DNA of 64,000 nt from Vigna angularis (GCF_016808095.1 NC_068973.1:13512501-13576500), one strand, 5' to 3'. Positions 10,885 to 22,461 are shown, numbered from the stretch's first letter. Notes: generated by a model not told the origin, from the letters alone. Translations and numbers: made by a program.

Positions 10885-12960
10885 GTGCGTTTTGTTTATG
10901 GTTTTAATAGGCTGAATGGTGAGGTGCATGTGTTTGTGATACACCCTGTTTCTGAACCCGAAGTCATACATATGCTGGAATATGTTGGTAATGATGAAGG
11001 ACAAGTTGAAGAGAGGGGTGATGTTGATTGTGAACAAGTGGAAGTTGATGCTGTTATGGAGGAAGATGTTGTTAGAGTTGAAGAAGTTGGTGGTGTGTTG
11101 GAAGAGATAGGTGATGTTGATGGTGAAGAACAAGAGATGGATGAACAAATGGAAGTTAAGGCTGTTATGGAGGAAGAGGTTGTTAGAGTTGAAGAAATTT
11201 GTGGTGTGTTGAAAGAGATGGGTGATGTTGATGGTGAAGAACAAGAGATGGGTGAACAAGTGGAAGTTGAGGCTGTTATGGAGGAAGAGGTTGTTAGAGT
11301 TGAAGAAGTTTGTGGTGTGTTGGAAGAGATGGGTGATGTTGATGGTGAAGAACAAGAGATGGGTGAACAAGTGGAAGTTGAGGCTGTTATGGAGGAAGAG
11401 GTTGTTAGAGTTGAAGAAGTTTGTGGTGTGTTGGAAGAGATGGGTGATGTTGATGTCGAAGAACAAGAGATGGGTGAACAAGTGGAAGTTGAGGCTGTTA
11501 TGGAGGAAGAGGTTGATGGAGTTGAACAAGTTCAGGAAGTTGGTGGTGATGGTGAACATGAAGGTGAAGAAGAGAATGAAGTTCAAGCAGATGTGGAAAT
11601 CCGAAGCTGGAATTCCTCTTTTGAGAATGGTAGTGTGATGGAAATACTGAGTGGTTGGAGGGGCTTGTTGATGTCAATGTTGGTTGTGATATAGATGATG
11701 ATATACATGCAGATTTCGAGGGAAATGTGGAAGTGGAAGTCCAAAGTATGTCGAATGACTCTAGTGGACCATGTTCAAGTGTGAGTTCTGACAGCATGTT
11801 TGATGTTAACATGGAGGGTGGGAATGATAGAGGTTTGTCAGATGATGAGTGGGAATTTGAACAATTAATTAGTGGAGCAGAAAGTGATGAAGACGATATC
11901 GTGGGTTGTGGAGGGCAGCTACAACTACACATCCACAAACCTGGGAGATGGAAATGAGAAACATAAGAGCAGTGAACGAAGATGCTTATAAGCATTTGAT
12001 TGCCATCCCTCCAAGGTTAGTCTTCAAAAGTAGAACATAATTCCTTATTCATATAATGTTAATAATAATTCTATTATTTGTTGTAGGTATTGGTCAAGAT
12101 CAAGGTTCACTGAAAGAGCTAAATGTGACACCTTAGTAAACAATATGAGTGAGGGCTTCAACAGTATCCTCGTTTCTACCAAGAGTAAACCCATAATTAC
12201 TTTGTTGGAGACGATATGGCTTTACCTCATGCAAAGATGGGCCAAGAACAGGTCAAACATATCATCATTTATTGGATCCATTTGTCCCAAGATCCTATCC
12301 AGATTTAGAAAGGAATCTCAGTTAACTAAAAATTGGATTCCTAGGTAAATTCCAGTAATGACTTCTATGTTATATTAATTTACTACTGTGGTTCATAATT
12401 ATTGTTGTCTTCTTCTACATAGTTGGTCAGGCAACAAGCTATTTGAAGTTCGTCACATGTCTAACAATGGAGATAAGTTCGTAGTCGACATAGATGACTC
12501 CTCATGCACATGCAGAACTTGGATGATGACTGGAATCCCCTGTTCTCATTCATTGGCTGCAATGAAGTTCCTCAACATTGATGGAGAACAATTTATTGAC
12601 TCTTGCTACATGAAGTCCAGATATGAGGAGACATATTCAACAATTATGTATCCCTTAAATGGAGCCAACATGTGGAACATTACTCCATATCCTGATGTGT
12701 CTCCACCACACAAAAAAGTATTGCCTGGAAGACCAAAGAGAAAACGAAGACTAGAGCAATGGGAAATGAGGAAGGATGAATCAAGCATGACCAAATCTGG
12801 CTTGCGGAAGAGATGTGGCATATGTAGAGAACATGGCCATAACAAAACTCATTGCCCATCAGCAACCCAAGCAGGAACTGTGCTCAGTACATCAGCAACC
12901 CAAGCAACTCCATCCACTCAACAATCTGAAATAGCACATCACTCTGGGAATCAACCGTAG
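10885..12960 (+). pseudogene. MuDR-family transposase, internally deleted and frameshifted
   Basis: The first part (about 10909-11640) encodes a highly acidic region made of 37-residue repeats. A 1-bp-type frameshift near 11636 moves it into the frame that continues to about 11935. The C-terminal part then appears in a third frame: W-E-M at 11942, exon end 12015, exon 12087-12344, exon 12423-12960. That part carries the MULE C-terminus, including a SWIM zinc finger (C-T-C-R...C-S-H near 12511-12550) and a CCHC-like knuckle (C-G-I-C...H...H-C near 12815-12855). The DNA-binding region and the DDE catalytic core expected between these parts are absent. The transposase is therefore dead, yet both flanking parts are well kept. 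Confidence 0.85.
11038..11511 (+). repeat. 111-bp tandem repeat in transposase N-terminus
   Basis: The marker 'gttgttagagttgaagaa' recurs at 11068, 11179, 11290 and 11401, exactly 111 bp (37 codons) apart. A decayed further copy follows at 11512. The units are rich in Glu, Val and Asp and keep the reading frame. Copies 3 and 4 are almost identical, so the array expanded recently or is being homogenised. Confidence 0.9.
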
Positions 12961-13681
12961 TACACAGTAGGAATGAAATTTTGTAATCTTTTTAGGCTAC
13001 AAAACATTATGTAGAAAAGCAGTAGATGTAGGAAAACGTTATGCTTTTGACATCCAATCACTGTTATTGTGGTACTGTTGTTGATAACTGATGGAAGTTG
13101 ATGTTGTTTTTATGGTTATTTTGGTCTGTATGACAGCAGTTTTATATACTCAGTTTCTTTAATTAAATTTCAGCAGATATGCTTAATTTGGTTCCATTTA
13201 TCTGTTGTGTGCATTGATGTTATGCTAATCTTTTAACATGGTTATGTTTCTAAAAATGGTGTTAGAAGGAAAAGCATAGTTATAACTTTTAACATGGTTA
13301 TAAAAGTTGTAGTCTGGTTTTGCTTGAGATTAATGAACTGTTCTGCCAATTACTATCCATAAATCTCCACGAATGATCCAAAATGGGCATGACTCAGAAA
13401 GATCAACAGATTCTACTTTTATATAGTGCTTGAGATTAATGAAAATTCTATGAAGTTTATGTAATTTGTGCTTATCAGTTCACTTTGAAACCACTGAATA
13501 TGATTGTGCTTATTAGTTGACAGTTCAATACGAAGAGTATTTTGGCCAAAAGTTTCATTCAATCAATACTTTGAATTACTTCCTTATCAAAAGTTACAAA
13601 CAATACAAACTTTTATAGTCAAAATAACTTTGGTTCATTGCATCCTAAGTACATTCCATCATAAGTACAATGAAATCATTC
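12961..13681. other. Spacer between the convergent MULE genes
   Basis: AT-rich sequence lying 3' of both genes and presumably containing both 3' untranslated ends. I see no open frame with recognisable content and did not locate certain poly(A) signals. Confidence 0.55.
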
Positions 13682-14211
13682 CTATGAACGAAAAAACACT
13701 ATTATAAGTACAATAATGTTCACCACAACAAGAACACAGACAATCCCTAACAAGACATTAAGCCTATTTCCCAATTTCTTCACTGACAAGTCCAAATCAC
13801 TTATAATCTTCCATCCACCTTCCATTGGTTCTCTGTTCAACAAAGACTCAGACTTCCCTTCACACTTTGCACTCGTTTCCGTTTCAACAACCCCATGATC
13901 TGCACACCATGTGAAATAATTGCAACCACCATCTTCACCACCATTCTGTGACAAGAAAACACCAATCAGGGCACCCTCGAACTCAAAATAAGAATAACGA
14001 AAAAACCAAGAAAAAACCTTACCTTGAACTTAGGACAGCCCCAAAATTGCTTGTCTCTATTCTTAACTGTTCTTGTAGTTTTGACAACACATTTCATTCC
14101 ACAATAGCACAACGGACCACCATTGCTACATCCTCCTCGAGCACCACCACAGACCACATTACTGTCTTGCTTCCGTCACCCGCTGCCTGACGAAGACGAA
14201 CAGGGATGCAT
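13682..14211 (-). pseudogene. GRF zinc-finger protein with C-terminal membrane segment, nonsense codon near start
   Basis: Two exons on the minus strand: 14211-14023 and 13945-13682, with a GT-AG intron (donor GTAAGG) joining them in phase 0. The product would be about 150 residues. It has a GRF-type zinc finger, C-Y-C-G-M-K-C followed by F-W-G-C-P and, after the splice, C-N-Y-F-T-W-C. After it come a polar stretch and a strongly hydrophobic C-terminal helix (about 22 residues, ending F-F-R-S) that suggests a tail-anchored membrane protein. The ATG at 14211 lies 10 bp from the inner TIR edge. Codon 12 is TGA (14178-14176) in an otherwise open frame, so this copy is probably inactive unless a non-AUG start is used. 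Role in transposition is unknown. Confidence 0.8.
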
Positions 14212-14220
14212 CTTCAACCA

Positions 14221-14625
14221 TAACTTCGATTAAACCCTAAATCCCCAAAATGATACCCCAATTTGTGAAATGGAATGAACTTTGGACGAACCCTAGAAGT
14301 ACTCAGAAGAATCCCAATCCCTAATTCGATCAAATAAAAATCTGAATCCCAATTTTGGTTTAAAACTTTCATTTTCTGTTTACTTAAAAAATTTTATTAT
14401 CCACGTGCTTCAGCTGCCCCTGCTTCAGTCAGCCACGTCAGTTAAGAAACTGACTACAGCGTACCACGTCAAACATACACTAACGCCGTTGGAGACAATT
14501 TAACGGAAAGGATCCAATTGTTGCAATTTTCATAAATTTGGGACCTAATTGAGATTTTTAGAAACAAAGGGACTAAATATAGATTCCACGCGAAAATAGG
14601 AACTTCGTGAATAATTAAACCTTAA
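14221..14625 (-). repeat. Right terminal inverted repeat of MULE
   Basis: Reverse-complement partner of 10124-10528. It ends in AATTAAACCTTAA and would serve as the promoter end for the minus-strand GRF gene, whose ATG is just inside it. Confidence 0.9.
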
Positions 14626-15922
14626 GTTTATCATTTTGGTCCTATAATGTTAGCATTATTTCGATCCTTTTGATGAGGTGTTCTGGTAAAAAAATATCAT
14701 GTTATAGAGCATCGGGGGACCCTGCCTCTTTTGAGAACCTGATATTTTCTATGACACATTATCATTTAACAATAATAAATAAAAACAATAAATTATTATA
14801 TAAAAGGAGATAAAATGAGAACATTACGAGGACTAATGACGCATTCAACACATTCGTTTATTTCGTATATAGAAAAAGGATAAAATAAAGAATTTGTTTT
14901 CAATTATCATTTTTACGTAACATATTTTTGAAACAATCAAATTAAAAGTAAAATTAATTTGTACGTAAAATAAAAATAAACACAATTTATTAGAAAAATA
15001 TTTAATTGATGCTATTAATACAACATTTATATAAACATTTAAATTAAGTATTATTTTTCTCATTATATTAATTATTATATTTATTATATATAATTAATTT
15101 TAATAACCTTATCTAATATTATACTCATTAAATACCATATCATTATCAAATTTAATAAATGTAATTCTATTATAAGTGTATGTATATTCAACATACAATT
15201 TTTTATATGAATATTTTTATTTAAACTTATAAAATGTAACCATCCAAATGTAGATGTTACGAGAAAACGTAGTAATTCAAATACTTTTCTGAAAAGTTTT
15301 ACTAAGTCGATTTAATTTTGGTAATACATATTATAAAATTATACAGAAAGAGGTATCACATGAATCCAATTTTATAATTAATATTATATTACCTCAAAAA
15401 AAGAAAACAAATGGTACTAACAACAAAATTAATCAAGACTTCCTTTTTCTTAATCTTCTCTATCCTCTCATCTCATCGCTTTTACATAATATATGTAGCA
15501 TCTACATCAACATATACTCTTGTATAACACAAACGTTATACAATCATTGCAACAAATACAAGCAATAAGAGTAAACTAACAACAATAATATAGAAAAATA
15601 AAATCATGCCAAACAATTACAAGACAATAACCCTTTTATTAACAATCAGTGACTAAGACTCGATCACTCCTGACCCCATACCCTTAATAGCTCTACACAA
15701 GTCTTTACAAACATGTGCATCTTCCATATTTCACTACACCACTCATGTTCACCAAAATAGATTGATTTGAATTGTCCTCCACTGTAACTTCAAACCTATC
15801 TCTCATGCTTCTTAAGGCTTATAAGCAAAACTCCAATGCTACTCCCATCAATATTATGATCAACATTAGCCATAACCCTATAGGCGAGACATCAATCACT
15901 TTCTACCCCCTCGAAAAAGAAA
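14626..15922. other. AT-rich intergenic DNA, no gene seen
   Basis: No recognisable coding sequence. Open frames at 14845-15063 (minus) and 15772-15960 (plus) are short, compositionally biased and without motif. Confidence 0.55.
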
Positions 15923-16213
15923 TGGGCAACCAAGCTTGTCAAACTCGAGAGTTTACATAAACTCGTGAGAGCTTCGTAAACTCGGATCATAAAATCGTAA
16001 GAATTTACTTCGTGTAAAAATATTTTAAAATATTTATAAATAATAGAATAATTTAATATTTATAATGTTATAAATAATGTTTTTATTTTTTTATAGTATT
16101 GTTATAATTATTAGTTTATCATATTATATATATTTAAATATTTTTTTTAATATTATTATTCTTTGGTCATAATTTTAATTGAATATAATTAACATTTCAG
16201 TTAAAAAAACAAG

Positions 16214-17206
16214 GAGAGTTACTCCCTCCACCACCACACACTGCTCTTGCACCTCTCTATTCCTCTTTTGCCCTTCAGTATTAAACAGATGTCAACATTC
16301 GTGAACGAACATCAACATCCGTTAAAGGACAAACGAATGTTGATATCCGTCCATGGATGTCAACATCCGTTTAAGAATGGAGGGTACACGAATGTTGACA
16401 TTCGTCGCAGCCCATGTGTAAGTTAAATGTTATCTTTTAATTTATTTTTTCTTGAAAAGGGATGACCATTGCATCATATGTTCCATTGAAGGAGTATTAA
16501 GAGTAATATTAACAATAAAAGTACCATATTTTTTACATTCGCATGAGCATGGGTCTGCACCAACCTGAGTGCTGCACATTTTAGGTGAATCCATCAAAAA
16601 AATTTCAAGGTGAACACGGAAGACGAGACTGTGAGGAAGGTGTTGTTAAAGGAGGACCTAATTGGCGCTGAAGACATCGCGTTGAGGAGCGACGAGATGG
16701 CAGTAGTGGTGGCGCCGATGAAGGAGCTGTGGTTGTTGAAGAGCATGGATAATTGGTCGGAGGGAGCGGTGTAGGACAAGGTAGAGGTGAATGTGCAACG
16801 TTTTTCGACATCGGTGGTGGTGGGAGATAAAGATAGGGTGTATGTGTTGTACGGACACGTTGATGAAGGGAAGATGGGGGATTCGGCAAGAGAGAGTTTT
16901 GGAATTGTTGAGTTGCGATCGAAAAGAAAGAATGAAGACGAGATTGTTTGGATTTTCGTTATGATTGGTTTGGGTTTCGTTTATTTTGTGTTTTGGAAAG
17001 AGAGAAATGAGAGAATGAAATGTGGGAGTGGAGGTGGAGGCATGCTGCACCGCATAAAGTGAAAAAGTGAAACATTTTAGGGTCTTAAGGTAAAGTTAAA
17101 AAGGTAATGGTAAAAGTAAATCATATTTTACTAAGGATACTTTTGGGAAAAAAGAAAAATGGAGAGGTAGAGGGAGAAGGATGTGGTGGTGTAGGGAGTA
17201 GCACCC
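16214..17206. mobile_element. Pack-MULE-like element nested in the hAT element
   Basis: Flanked by an exact 9-bp duplication AAAAACAAG (16205-16213 and 17207-17215), the size typical of Mutator-like elements. The ends are inverted repeats of about 55 bp, roughly 75% matched by eye: GAGAGTTACTCCCTCC on the left and GGGTGCTACTCCCTAC on the right, reverse complemented. The 993-bp interior includes five copies of a 'gaatgttgacatccgt'-type motif in alternating orientation (16289-16404) and a stretch that looks like former coding sequence (16600-17062). No transposase is present. Confidence 0.75.
16600..17062 (+). pseudogene. Possible captured host-gene fragment inside the Pack-MULE
   Basis: Plus-strand translation is protein-like over about 150 codons with one in-frame stop near 16772. 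The first part has a mixed polar/hydrophobic pattern. The second part (16787-17062) includes a charged segment followed by a hydrophobic helix (I-F-V-M-I-G-L-G-F-V-Y-F-V-F) and a Lys/Arg-Glu tail. I do not recognise the parent gene. Minus-strand frames over the same bases are proline/serine rich and look like shadows. Calling it a captured fragment is inference from element type and codon-like structure. Confidence 0.4.
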
Positions 17207-18039
17207 AAAAACAAGTTGTTGAAGTTAATATTGGCCCAAAAGTTTAGCATAGTAAAAAAGGTCCAATGATCCAACATAATAAGTGATAGAGGACTCAACT
17301 TTACTTTAATATTAAACATTTACATACTAAAATAAAAAAAAAATAAAAGATAGAAACGCACAAATAGTGGAAGTGGAGGGGATTAAAACCCTAACGATTT
17401 AATTTCTTTTATAAAAGCACAAACAATGCCATTTAGGAGTTGTAACGTTCAAATAAAAAAGCTTCATTCCACACGCAAAGGTCGAAGGAGATCGAAGGAG
17501 GCGAGATCATGAGCGGCAGCGGCGAGCACAATGGCGAGCGCGAACCAAACGAACGAAGCGCGACCACAAGCCAAGCAAACAACGAGCACAAACCAAGTGA
17601 ACGGGGAGCATGAACTAGGTGAACACCGAACGCAAAGGCGAGTCAACAAAGTGCACCACGAATGGCAGCGAAACGTGACGTGCCCTAAACTCAAAAGGAC
17701 TTCCTTTTTCTTCCTTTCTTTCTATTTCAAACTCGCAAACTCGCTGCAAAATTGCGATTCTAACCGATCCCACCAAGTTCGGTTACGATTTCATCGAGTT
17801 TACTTTCGAGTCAACTCGAAGGCTAGAACTGGGAACGCAAACTCGTCTGAGTTAACGAGTTAACTAGCGAGTTTGATAACCTTGAGGGCAACACTCAAAT
17901 TTCAATCCCTTCTACCACCCCTCATGGACGAAAAGACACATATCTTCCACCACTTCTTAAAAACGAAGAGATCCACCTTTTCATCCTCTCGCAAGAGAAA
18001 ACGTACAAATTTGATATAAGGAAGTGGAGACATATATAT

Positions 18040-18052
18040 ATATATATATATT

Positions 18053-18103
<51 letters not shown>
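18040..18103. repeat. (TA)n microsatellite
   Basis: Almost pure TA dinucleotide repeat interrupted near 18050-18062. Confidence 0.95.
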
Positions 18104-18106
<3 letters not shown>

Positions 18107-18696
18107 CATGTATAATTTATCTTTTAGTTACTATTTTAAATAATAAAATTAAAAAATATATAAATAATAAACCATAATATATTTGCATAGTTAAGGAAGA
18201 AAATCATGTATCAAACTAGTTAATTGTTTAAAAGTACAAGTGGTATAATTGAGATAGAATGTGAATATTTTATTATTTATTTTAATAAATTTAACCCTTT
18301 CTCTTATCTTTTCTATCTTTTTTCTATAAATATGAAAGATTTGTTTATTTTTTCATAGATTAGAGTCCACCTCAATGATTTTAGTGAAGAATAACACGAG
18401 TTTGTCAATCAAAATTTGGTTTAAATTAGATTTCTCTTTGCTTATTCTCTTGAGTTAGTTTTGGAAAGTTTTGTATGCACGTGGGTATGACTCTATGTGT
18501 TACTTTTAGGACAAAGATGAATTTCTATTCAAAATCATTTAGCATAACCTTTCGTGTACGAGTCTAACTTCCTTATGTCATATCAAAAGTACTATCAAAT
18601 AATGAAGTTAGACTTGGTCACAATGAATTTGATAGTAATTTTGATGTGAATGTGACTTATTCATGATGACTTTGATTTTTGTTAATTATGTTTTAA

Positions 18697-19820
18697 GCCC
18701 CAAACTATAAACAAAAATTGCATTTTGTTCCTATCGTAAATTTTATAACAATTTCATTTGTACACTTTATGAACGAATATATGACATCCTTGACAATTAA
18801 TGATGCTAAAAAATTTACGATGTGGCAAACAACATTGCGTGGTGAATTAAATTGAATATCAATGTGGTTGTATGTGTTGATACATGATACTTGGTGTCAA
18901 AGCGGTGCAACGGAATGGTTAGCTTGTACAACAAACCAAGAGGGGGCTTGATTTCTTATCGCAAATAATACCTTTAATAATTTTCTCGTAAAATATAAAT
19001 TCCTTAACAACAATTTAAACAAATTAAAGAGTAAATAATAGAGAAATTTGCACAGGTGATTTTTATACTAGTTTAGATCACACAGATCCTACGTTTAGTT
19101 GCTAATCTCAAGCAAGAATCGTTATCACAAACCAACAAACTGTTATAATCACAAAGGAAATAACAGTTTGTGAGAAAAGGCTAAAAGGAATTTCACACTA
19201 AGAAAGGTTTCCCTGTTAGTGGTGCGTGTGTGTTGCTCCTCGATACATTCACGTGGGTTATTGTTGCTATTGTGAGCAAGAGAGGTGTTGATGTTATTGT
19301 TATTGTGAGCATTTTTCAACTTAGATAATGGAAGGTAGGTCAATTATTTTGACTTTATTTTTCTAGAGTACTTTGGATTTAATATCATTGTTGAGATATT
19401 GATATGGTAAATCAATTTTTGCATATTAACTTACAAAGGTTGTTTAACTGAGTTTTGAATATGATTTTGAGGTGAATATTATAATTAGTATGGATGGATT
19501 CATCAACTCAATGAAAGTGAGTTATAATTAGGAAAGTTAAGGTTATTAATAGTTGTTGTTGTCATTATCAAATAATTATCATTTCTACAATAGTAGTACT
19601 ATGAAATGAATAAGTAGATAGGGTAAAATTTAGAGACTAAAAGGATAATAAACCTATATGATTTTAATAAATGCATAAATGTCAAATTTTAAAATACACT
19701 AATGCAAAGTTAGCCTACCACATCATGTTTTACGTTGGATCATCAAAAAATGACAAAAAAAAATGTATGTTGACAATTTTGTAAATAAGTACAACTTTTT
19801 TATGTTATAGACTATGGGGT
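18697..19820. mobile_element. Possible MULE-type non-autonomous element
   Basis: The left sequence CCCCAAACTATAAAC resembles the reverse complement of the right sequence ending GTTATAGACTATGGGG. Both are followed inward by matching phrases ('catgtggca/gatgtggca', 'tgacaatt'). I found no target-site duplication. The interior 18890-19140 looks like LTR sequence. Weak call. Confidence 0.3.
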
Positions 19821-19891
19821 CTGACATAAATATCAATATTTATGCTAGACATGCATACCATCTTATGTAAATATTGAATTTTATGTCAGAT
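19820..19891. repeat. Short imperfect hairpin (MITE-like)
   Basis: TCTGACATAAATATCAATAT at 19820 pairs with the segment ending ATTTTATGTCAGA at 19891, about 25-bp arms with a few mismatches and a 20-nt loop. Confidence 0.6.
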
Positions 19892-20673
19892 CTTAAAAGC
19901 ATATAACGTAAATATATTTACTTTAAGACAAAAATGATTTTTCTTTCTATAGGGAAACTTTCTTCTGTTTCATTTTCTTCTTTAATGGTAACATTTATAC
20001 ATGTCTGTGGAGGTTTTATAAGTTATTTTTGTGGCCTGAATCAATTGGTGTGAGTGTTTTTTGTGGTGGTGAGCATTTTTATTCGATTGCATTGGAACAT
20101 TTTTGGGTTCAAGTCATTGAGGTAAGTGTTTTGTATCTCCATTGTATCATTAAAATCTAATGATTGTTTGTGGAGAGTTAGGTTAGAGGTCTCCAAACAC
20201 AAAACAACACCTTTTTTACTTGTCTTCATTGTGAAGCAAAGTCATTAATGAGATTAATGACTAACAATGATAAACCAAATGATTTTAATCTCAATGAAAA
20301 GTATCAGAGGAAACTTGTGATTTGATTTGTGTTTAGAGTTAAACACAAAAGTACACACAATTGAGAATAAAGAAAAAATAAAACAACGTAAACTTAATTG
20401 AGTTTAGGAACCATCTAGCTAAATCTAATGTGATTTTATGTTGAATATTATGACTAAGTTTACATCTCACATTTATGTTTAACTCAAAATCTTACCTAAT
20501 ATAACAAATCCTAGATATTTGATGTAAATTTTTTTATTATTGACATTAGCTTATGGTTGTGTTTTTTAATTTGTGAAGATTGTATATTATATAAAAATAA
20601 ATTATATTTCATATAACATGTTACATTAAAAAATGTGATATTATAAGAAAAAATTCTCAATAAATTGCAAAGA

Positions 20674-20679
<6 letters not shown>

Positions 20680-20729
<50 letters not shown>
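20680..20729. repeat. (TA)n microsatellite
   Basis: About 25 TA units. Confidence 0.95.
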
Positions 20730-20736
<7 letters not shown>

Positions 20737-20878
20737 TGTTTTGTAAACTATTTTCTTTTTTATAGATATGTAAATATTATTATAAATAAAAAAAAATATT
20801 TTGAAAGCCTTTAAAGTATTGCGTAAATATTATCTGGATGTTTACCTATCTTATTATAATTAATATTAATGGAACATG

Positions 20879-20982
20879 TGAGATGTTATAGAGAGTGTAT
20901 GTTAACAGAATCAGAATAATAATATTTTGTATGTGAGATGTTATAGACAGTGTATGAAAACAGAGAATAATAATATTTTGTA
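20879..20982. repeat. Tandem duplication of about 55 bp
   Basis: Two copies of 'gtgagatgttatagagagtg' followed by 'cagaataataatattttgtat', with small indels between copies. Confidence 0.8.
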
Positions 20983-21363
20983 TATTTTTTTAAAGCTGAT
21001 AAGAAAATTACCATGATATCCTTTGTTTTAAAAAAATATTTTATTTTTGTTATTTATACTGGGATGTTTAGGTATGCACATAAAAAGACAAAAACCAAAT
21101 TATATATTATTTATTAAATTAGAATGAAAGAACATAACTTTTAAAAAGGTAATATAATAGAATTTTAGATCGATTATTAGAGTGGATAAATAATATTGAC
21201 CCCTTATATATGCCAGTAATCATTTATCCGGAAAATGTATTGAAAAATCCGAAAGAAGATAGAATTATTTTCAATTAGAACGAAAAGTACAGTGTGATTT
21301 TGGGAAATAATAATTTCATGAAAATATTTGAGGTACCTATTATTTGGTGACATGGCAGATCGG

Positions 21364-21487
21364 AAGTTGTAAAATGTAAAATATAAAATATAAAATATAA
21401 GAAAATAATGTTCATAAAAATATGCACGAAGTTGTAAAACGTAAAATATAAAATATAAAGAAAATAATGTTCACAAAAATATGCACA
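21364..21487. repeat. Tandem duplication of about 62 bp
   Basis: Two copies starting 'gaagttgtaaaa' and ending 'aaaaatatgcac'. The second lacks one 'aaaatat' unit. Confidence 0.8.
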
Positions 21488-22451
21488 TATACAAATAATT
21501 CACTAAAATAATTTATAGTGGTTAGGCCATTGAAATTACTCTGATAGATGTTGGACCACTAACAAACATGTGTTTGCTTTAAAAGTGCATCAATAAATTC
21601 CATTTATGTTCACAAAACAAATATAAAATACTAAATCCATTATTCTTCAAGATTATTTTCACAACAGTTTTTCAAACATTGTTGACAAACCATCAAAATA
21701 ATTGAACCCAAAAAAAGAAAATAGAGCCAACCGAAAGTCTTGGAGAAAATAATTCATGTTTAAACTATTGTGTGCGATGATGCAGGAACAATGGTAGAGA
21801 ATATAGCACTTTTCAAATGATAGAAGGTCTACCTTGAAGCTTCCGACAAAAAAGAAACAAGATTCTATTTAAACTCCTTTTAGCCACGCAAAATAATAGA
21901 AATTTTTGCACTTTTTAACCTAGGATAAAGAAAAATCATAGAGTACATGAAATGAAATGGGTCTAAAAATATGACTACAAGTTTAGGATCAATATACATC
22001 AACGTACGAATGATGTTACTTTTTCATTTGGAATAGATCTTGCATGAAGGGTACACAGGAAATTAGTGAGAGATGACTGGAGCAGTACTTTTAAAGAAGC
22101 ATATTAAATGTTCCATAAAAATTATTATTCACCCATTGGAAACATAAATAAATATATGTAACCAAAGTAAGTTAAATTTAGTCCATACAAAAAAAGAAAA
22201 AAGAATGGCCTGCATGCAAGTTTGAAGAAGAAAAGTCATAGAAGATGGAAGATGGAAGGTACTTAAATGTTTGACTTGTGATTAGCTACAACGTTGTTGT
22301 CGTGTGTTGTTACCATAAAGGATTTTTACCATAAAGGAACATGATTAATCCACTCTAGCAATCAAATCAAAACAGCTCCATAACTAAAATTATACATAGT
22401 GTTGCTGACCATGCTCTCTGATCATGCATCCACCATGGGCAATTAGACGAT

Positions 22452-22461
22452 GACACGTGTC
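22452..22461. promoter_or_regulatory. G-box palindrome upstream of the REF6-type gene
   Basis: GACACGTGTC, a 10-bp palindrome with the CACGTG core bound by plant bHLH and bZIP factors, about 480 bp upstream of the start codon. Function here is inferred. Confidence 0.45.

Larger units (their letters stand above)
10124..14625. mobile_element. Mutator-like element with two convergent genes
   Basis: Bounded by terminal inverted repeats of about 405 bp (10124-10528 and 14221-14625) that match at roughly 90% by eye, starting TTAAGGTTTAAT at both ends. The interior holds a MuDR-type transposase remnant on the plus strand and a GRF zinc-finger gene on the minus strand, each starting close to its own TIR and running toward the other. 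That is the mudrA/mudrB-like convergent plan of maize MuDR, although the second gene is not recognisably mudrB. I could not find a clean 9-bp target duplication. Both genes are damaged, so the element is non-autonomous now. Confidence 0.85.
15931..17884. mobile_element. hAT-like DNA transposon, non-autonomous, hosting a nested element
   Basis: The ends are CAAGCTTGTCAAACTCG (left) and CAAGGTTATCAAACTCG (right, reverse complement), 15 of 17 identical and close to the YARNG start of hAT elements. It is flanked by an 8-bp target duplication, TGGGCAAC at 15923-15930 and AGGGCAAC at 17885-17892 (7 of 8). Subterminal 'actcg' motifs are frequent at both ends, as expected for hAT transposase binding. 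No transposase is present. The open frames around 17464-17863 are repetitive, and I do not treat them as genes. Confidence 0.75.
17893..22430. other. AT-rich intergenic DNA with microsatellites and small repeats
   Basis: No gene recognised over 4.5 kb. It contains (TA)n tracts (18040-18103 and 20680-20729), a possible MULE-like pair of ends (18697 and 19820), a short hairpin (19820-19891) and two local tandem duplications (20879-20982 and 21364-21487). Open frames of about 60 codons here show no motif. Confidence 0.55.

Noticed and set aside
10834..11586. Long minus-strand open frame (250 codons) of repeated Phe/His/Asn-rich units
   Set aside because: It is the antisense shadow of the 111-bp repeats in the transposase. 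It lacks motifs, and its repeats only mirror the coding strand.
10115..14634. Target-site duplication for the large MULE
   Set aside because: Tested 9-10-bp flanks at several possible end positions (for example TATAGTATT against GTTTATCAT) and none match.
17464..17863. Opposed open frames of 76 and 110 codons near the right end of the hAT element
   Set aside because: Built from repeated 'cgaacg/gcgagc' units. No domain, and it overlaps the transposon's terminal region.
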